The notes under the pieces were generated by a model. That model was not told where the DNA came from, did not search any database, and saw only the letters and a list, made by a program, of their open reading frames with translations. A program made the position numbers and the translations under genes. Positions 60,871 through 64,000 of a stretch of DNA of 64,000 nt are shown piece by piece (position 1 is the first letter of the stretch; each line of letters starts with the position of its first letter). This DNA comes from an uncultured Bacteroidales bacterium (lineage in GTDB: Bacteria; Bacteroidota; Bacteroidia; Bacteroidales; Paludibacteraceae): assembly GCA_902774185.1 (NCBI GenBank), contig CACYHE010000007.1:1-64000 (forward strand). The letters are read 5' to 3'.

Positions 60871-62219
60871 CAGATGAAGATCAATTGAACGATGATATAG
60901 ATCGGCAGCAAGACGATCAGACTGAACTTGATCATGTAGCCGAAGAACGACGGCATCTTGATTCCATCCTGCTCGGCAATGGACTTCACCATGAAGTTAG
61001 GTCCGTTACCGATATAGGTCAGTGCACCAAAGAAGACGGCACCCATCGAGATCGCTTTCATGAACTCCGGAGCAATACCGGCAACAGCGGTAGCTGCGTC
61101 AGCCGGAATAGTGGTAGCTGTCGCATGGAAGACCATCGCCGTAGGCGCATTATCGAGGAACGCACTCAAGCAACCTGTACTATATACAAATTGCCAAGCT
61201 TCGTGAATAGGCAGCGGATGTTGCTGCAAGAATAACAAAGCCGGCGTCATCGTGATGAAGATACCCAAGAAGACGCAGGCAACCTCCATGATCGGTGTCC
61301 AGGAATAGTTGTTCTTTACACGAACCTCTTTCTTCGTGGTGATCCACGAGAGCAAGATAATAAGCACAAAGACATACTCACGGATACGGGCAATATACAT
61401 CGGCAGATGTTTTGCCGCCTCTTCCAGTACTTCCGGCGATGCGTCTTTGGGTGCATAACCGAACCATACTGCGAAATTAGCCGGAGTAAGGAACATGGTA
61501 GAAGCGATGATGCCTAACAACCATACGATATTGATCAATCCGCTTACCTCCAGTTTCTTTGATTCGCGTACATCTGCCATCAGGTTCTCTGTCGGCTCTT
61601 TCTTATAGAAATACAGGTCCACAAAGAAATACGTTATCAGCAGTAAAGCACCCGTTACGAGCCATTCGCCCAACATATTCTGCATCCACCACATGAACGG
61701 CGTACCTTTCTGGAAGAGCAGGAACAAAGGAGGATCTCCTAAAGGCGAGAGTAAACCACCGCAGTTAGCCACGATGGCGATGAAGAATAAGATCGTGTGT
61801 ACGCGGTACTTACGTTGCTGAATAGTGCTGATGAGCAGACGGATAAGCAACATAGCAGCACCCGTCGTTCCCATAAAGGAAGCCAGCACCCAACCTAATG
61901 CCATGATCAGCGTGTTGGTCTTCGGTGTCGCTTTCAAGTCACCACGGATACAGATACCTCCGGTCGTCACAAACAGCGCCATCAGCAATAAGATGAACGG
62001 AATGTAATCGCCGATGATCTGGTGCTCCACATTCTCTAACATGCCATTGCAAATCATCCAAATAGCAACAGGCACACCTAATAGCAACGATACGTACAAC
62101 TTGTGCAAATTGTGCTCCCACCATTCTTCCACTTTGTGGATAAGGGGCAGCACGGCGATGCATAGCAGCATCACCGCAAATGGAATTAACATCCATACAG
62201 GAATGTCATGCTCAATCAT
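60870..62219 (-). CDS. NhaD-type sodium:proton antiporter
   Basis: Polytopic inner-membrane protein of the ion transporter superfamily, 449 residues, about twelve hydrophobic segments. LLALFVTTGGI-like LLMALFVTTGGICI, SFMGTTGAAMLLIR, NCGGLLSPLGDPPLFLLF and LSAFLDNAPTAMVF are the conserved membrane motifs of NhaD. Na+/H+ exchange is the likely function; a dicarboxylate or arsenite substrate is less likely. The start codon touches one arm of the 25-bp inverted repeat that encloses the four-helix-bundle gene, so promoter elements may have been displaced; none is visible. Confidence 0.88.
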   Translation of the reverse strand: MIEHDIPVWMLIPFAVMLLCIAVLPLIHKVEEWWEHNLHKLYVSLLLGVPVAIWMICNGMLENVEHQIIGDYIPFILLLMALFVTTGGICIRGDLKATPKTNTLIMALGWVLASFMGTTGAAMLLIRLLISTIQQRKYRVHTILFFIAIVANCGGLLSPLGDPPLFLLFQKGTPFMWWMQNMLGEWLVTGALLLITYFFVDLYFYKKEPTENLMADVRESKKLEVSGLINIVWLLGIIASTMFLTPANFAVWFGYAPKDASPEVLEEAAKHLPMYIARIREYVFVLIILLSWITTKKEVRVKNNYSWTPIMEVACVFLGIFITMTPALLFLQQHPLPIHEAWQFVYSTGCLSAFLDNAPTAMVFHATATTIPADAATAVAGIAPEFMKAISMGAVFFGALTYIGNGPNFMVKSIAEQDGIKMPSFFGYMIKFSLIVLLPIYIIVQLIFI

Positions 62220-62243
62220 AATTAAAAATTAATAATTAAAAAT
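62219..62243. repeat. Left arm of a perfect 25-bp inverted repeat
   Basis: Three heptads and a half (TAATTAA, AAATTAA, TAATTAA, AAAT). It is exactly complementary to 62640-62664. Confidence 0.97.
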
Positions 62244-62251
62244 GAATATTT

Positions 62252-62626
62252 TTATTTTTGCAAATTCGTTTTTGTTGTTTTAATAATTGAAACTAATAAT
62301 TTTAAAATCTCAAGGCCATCTTTATGAATAGATTTGAAACTATCGTTGGAAATATATCCTGAATCGTGGAGTAATTCTATCCAATATATTGTTTCGTTCG
62401 TTTCTTTTAATGCAATACTTAATTTGCTAACGAAGTCTTGTTTGCTTTGTGCAAAAGTTGCTTCCCTACAATTAGCTCCGATAGATGTTCCTGATCTAAG
62501 AAGTTGTTTGGATAAGATATATTCGTTCTTATCAATGAGATATTGGTGTGCTTTTACAATTCGTAATGCAAACGAATATGTTTTATCTTCTAAAACGCCT
62601 AAATTGGATATCTTTTGCGGCTCCAT
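62252..62626 (-). CDS. Four-helix-bundle protein (23S rRNA IVP / S23 family)
   Basis: The 124-residue protein matches the family first found as the product of intervening sequences in 23S rRNA genes: LYSFALRIVK-like YSFALRIVKAHQYL, the hallmark LRSGTSIGANCREA, then KLSIALKETNETIYWIELL and a last helix. It forms pentameric four-helix barrels in solved relatives; the biochemical role is unknown. Here it is not in an rRNA gene but between lepA and nhaD. GC is about 31% by hand count (62281-62640), against about 50-55% in its neighbours. Both sides carry the 25-bp inverted repeat, so it has the look of a small mobile cassette. No transposase or reverse transcriptase is near by. Confidence 0.93.
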   Translation of the reverse strand: MEPQKISNLGVLEDKTYSFALRIVKAHQYLIDKNEYILSKQLLRSGTSIGANCREATFAQSKQDFVSKLSIALKETNETIYWIELLHDSGYISNDSFKSIHKDGLEILKLLVSIIKTTKTNLQK

Positions 62627-62639
62627 CTGCGAGATTTTA

Positions 62640-62664
62640 ATTTTTAATTATTAATTTTTAATTA
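62640..62664. repeat. Right arm of the perfect 25-bp inverted repeat
   Basis: Reverse complement of 62219-62243 without mismatch; it ends 11 bases from the lepA stop codon. Confidence 0.97.
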
Positions 62665-62674
62665 AGTTTTGAAA

Positions 62675-64000
62675 CTAATCCAGTTTCAAAACTGCAAGGA
62701 AGGCTTTTTGAGGAACCTCTACGTTACCGATCTGCTTCATACGCTTCTTACCGCGTTTCTGCTTCTCCAGCAATTTACGCTTACGGCTCACGTCACCGCC
62801 GTAACACTTCGCCAACACGTCCTTACGAACCTGTTTCACCGTTTCCCGCGCAATGATCTTGGCACCGATAGCTGCCTGAATGGCAATATCGAACTGTTGA
62901 CGAGGTAGGAGCTCTTTCAACTTCTCGCACATGCGGCGTCCGAAATCCACTGCATTATCCCGATGTGTCAATGTGCTCAGCGCATCCACCTGTTCGCCGT
63001 TCAGTAATATATCCAACTTAACAAGGTTAGACGGTCTGAATCCGTTCATATGCCAGTCAAAGGAAGCGTAACCTTTACTGATGGATTTGAGCTTGTCATA
63101 GAAATCAATCACGATCTCACCTAAGGGCATATCGAAGAGCAGCTCCATACGGTTACCGGATATATACTCCTGCTTTACCAACTCGCCGCGTTTGCCCAGA
63201 CACAAGGTCATGATATTGCCGATATAATCGGCGGTTGTGATGACCGATGCCCGGATATAGGGTTCCTCAATACGGTCTATCTCCGTCAAGTCCGGCATGC
63301 CGGCAGGATTATGTACTTCCACCAGCCCTCCGTCTTTGGTATAGACATTGTAACTAACGTTCGGCACGGTGGTGATGACGTCCATATCGAACTCCCGATC
63401 CAGACGTTCCTGCACAATCTCCATATGCAGCAGACCCAAGAATCCGCAGCGGAAACCGAAACCCAGAGCCATCGAACTCTCCGGTTGGAAGGTCAGACTG
63501 GCATCATTCAACTGTAACTTCTCCAGACTGGCACGAAGGTCCTCATAGTCCTCACTTTCAATGGGATAGACACCGGCGAAGACCATCGGTTTGGCTTCTT
63601 CAAAACCGTCGATCGCTTTTTCGCATGGACGTGCCACATGCGTGATCGTGTCACCCACCTTTACTTCGGTACTCGTCTTGATACCGGAGATGATGTAACC
63701 CACGTTACCGGCACTGATCTCCTTACGCGGGTTCATGTCCAGTTTGAGAATACCTATCTCGTCCGCATCGTACTCCTTGCCCGTATTCACAAACCGCACT
63801 TTGTCTCCCGTGTGCATCGTGCCGTTCACCACTTTGAAATAAGCAATGATCCCTCGGAAACTATTGAAGACGGAGTCAAAAACAAGACATTGCAAAGGTG
63901 CATTAGGGTCACCTACCGGCGCCGGGATACGTTCGATGATGGCATCCAGGATCTCCGGCACGCCTTCACCTGTCTTGGCGGAGCAACGCAGTATCTCCTC
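62675..64000 (-). CDS. lepA: Elongation factor 4 (LepA), N-terminus outside the window
   Basis: Ribosome-back-translocating GTPase. The visible 441 residues start in the last part of the G domain ([15 protein letters not shown]) and cover domains II, III, V and the LepA-specific C-terminal domain ([29 protein letters not shown]). [19 protein letters not shown] and [15 protein letters not shown] are typical. About 150 N-terminal residues lie beyond base 64000. There is no terminator between lepA and the IVP cassette. Confidence 0.96.
   Translation of the reverse strand, partial: EEILRCSAKTGEGVPEILDAIIERIPAPVGDPNAPLQCLVFDSVFNSFRGIIAYFKVVNGTMHTGDKVRFVNTGKEYDADEIGILKLDMNPRKEISAGNVGYIISGIKTSTEVKVGDTITHVARPCEKAIDGFEEAKPMVFAGVYPIESEDYEDLRASLEKLQLNDASLTFQPESSMALGFGFRCGFLGLLHMEIVQERLDREFDMDVITTVPNVSYNVYTKDGGLVEVHNPAGMPDLTEIDRIEEPYIRASVITTADYIGNIMTLCLGKRGELVKQEYISGNRMELLFDMPLGEIVIDFYDKLKSISKGYASFDWHMNGFRPSNLVKLDILLNGEQVDALSTLTHRDNAVDFGRRMCEKLKELLPRQQFDIAIQAAIGAKIIARETVKQVRKDVLAKCYGGDVSRKRKLLEKQKRGKKRMKQIGNVEVPQKAFLAVLKLD

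Larger units (their letters stand above)
62219..62664. mobile_element. Putative IVP cassette bounded by heptad inverted repeats
   Basis: A 446-bp unit consisting of the 25-bp inverted arms and the four-helix-bundle gene only. Mobility is inferred from the perfect arms, the low GC content and the exact fit of the unit in the lepA-nhaD gap. No target-site duplication is evident. Confidence 0.5.

Noticed and set aside
62252..62626. IVP gene as part of a diversity-generating retroelement or an rRNA intervening sequence
   Set aside because: There is no reverse transcriptase, no template/variable repeat pair and no 23S rRNA in the window.

Overview
The window is a 64 kb piece of a Bacteroidota chromosome, most likely order Bacteroidales. 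Four things support this: twelve promoters of the Bacteroidota type (TTGC, a 19-base gap, then TA(A/C)(T/C)TTTG); rare Shine-Dalgarno sequences; a PorT-like outer-membrane protein; and an EF-G2-type factor beside rho. Gene density is very high. Almost all genes are core metabolism or cell biology; no phage, insertion sequence, CRISPR array, rRNA or tRNA gene is visible. No gene-free stretch exceeds 300 bases; the longest (302-579) holds a terminator, two hairpins and the addA promoter.

Layout. 2-301 is a small hypothetical gene. 580-7410 encodes an AddAB-like recombination helicase-nuclease pair and an HprK-like P-loop protein, convergent with mtaB (minus). 8747-24237 is a long plus-strand run: an AspT-like transporter, a MATE exporter, an RND adaptor and pump, a phosphopantetheinyl transferase, dnaX, a YgiQ radical-SAM protein, an M23 peptidase, cytidine deaminase, an LptF/G permease and ribBA. 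24338-25633 encodes an exported Trp/His- and Ser/Arg-rich repeat protein, possibly under a sigma-54 promoter. On the minus strand, cdsA, a lipid A acyltransferase, a GT2 glycosyltransferase, ftsY and aspA form one operon (30783 down to 25751). A small acidic protein and ribF follow on plus. A second minus operon runs rho, aroQ, a TonB-receptor-like protein, porT, a beta-helix lipoprotein (39175 down to 32177). EF-G2 and two tandem WG-repeat lipoproteins follow, then queH (minus), a nitroreductase, pdxA, alaS, gtrA-like, guanine deaminase, a lipoate-ligase-like protein, an aminotransferase and glyS (minus). The end of a division cluster (murC, ftsQ, ftsA, ftsZ, plus a two-TM protein) is followed by minus-strand DedA, NhaD, a four-helix-bundle (IVP/S23) gene and the lepA C-terminal part.

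The most unusual feature is scattered through all of this: short arrays of degenerate 7-mers (sometimes 8-, 9- or 10-mers) of A/T-rich 'words'. They fill many intergenic gaps and are also inserted in frame in addA, addB, mtaB, the adaptor, the PPTase, dnaX, ygiQ, ribBA, the glycosyltransferase, rho, alaS and murC. Many abut a perfect small hairpin. Identical words sit in the same reading frame in unrelated proteins, and one hairpin module shared by the MATE gene and aroQ shows a compensatory base-pair change. The four-helix-bundle gene (about 31% GC) is enclosed by a perfect 25-bp inverted repeat made of such heptads, so it looks like a small mobile cassette that may be connected with the words. 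I consider this the best candidate for an undescribed system here; the functional link is inference.
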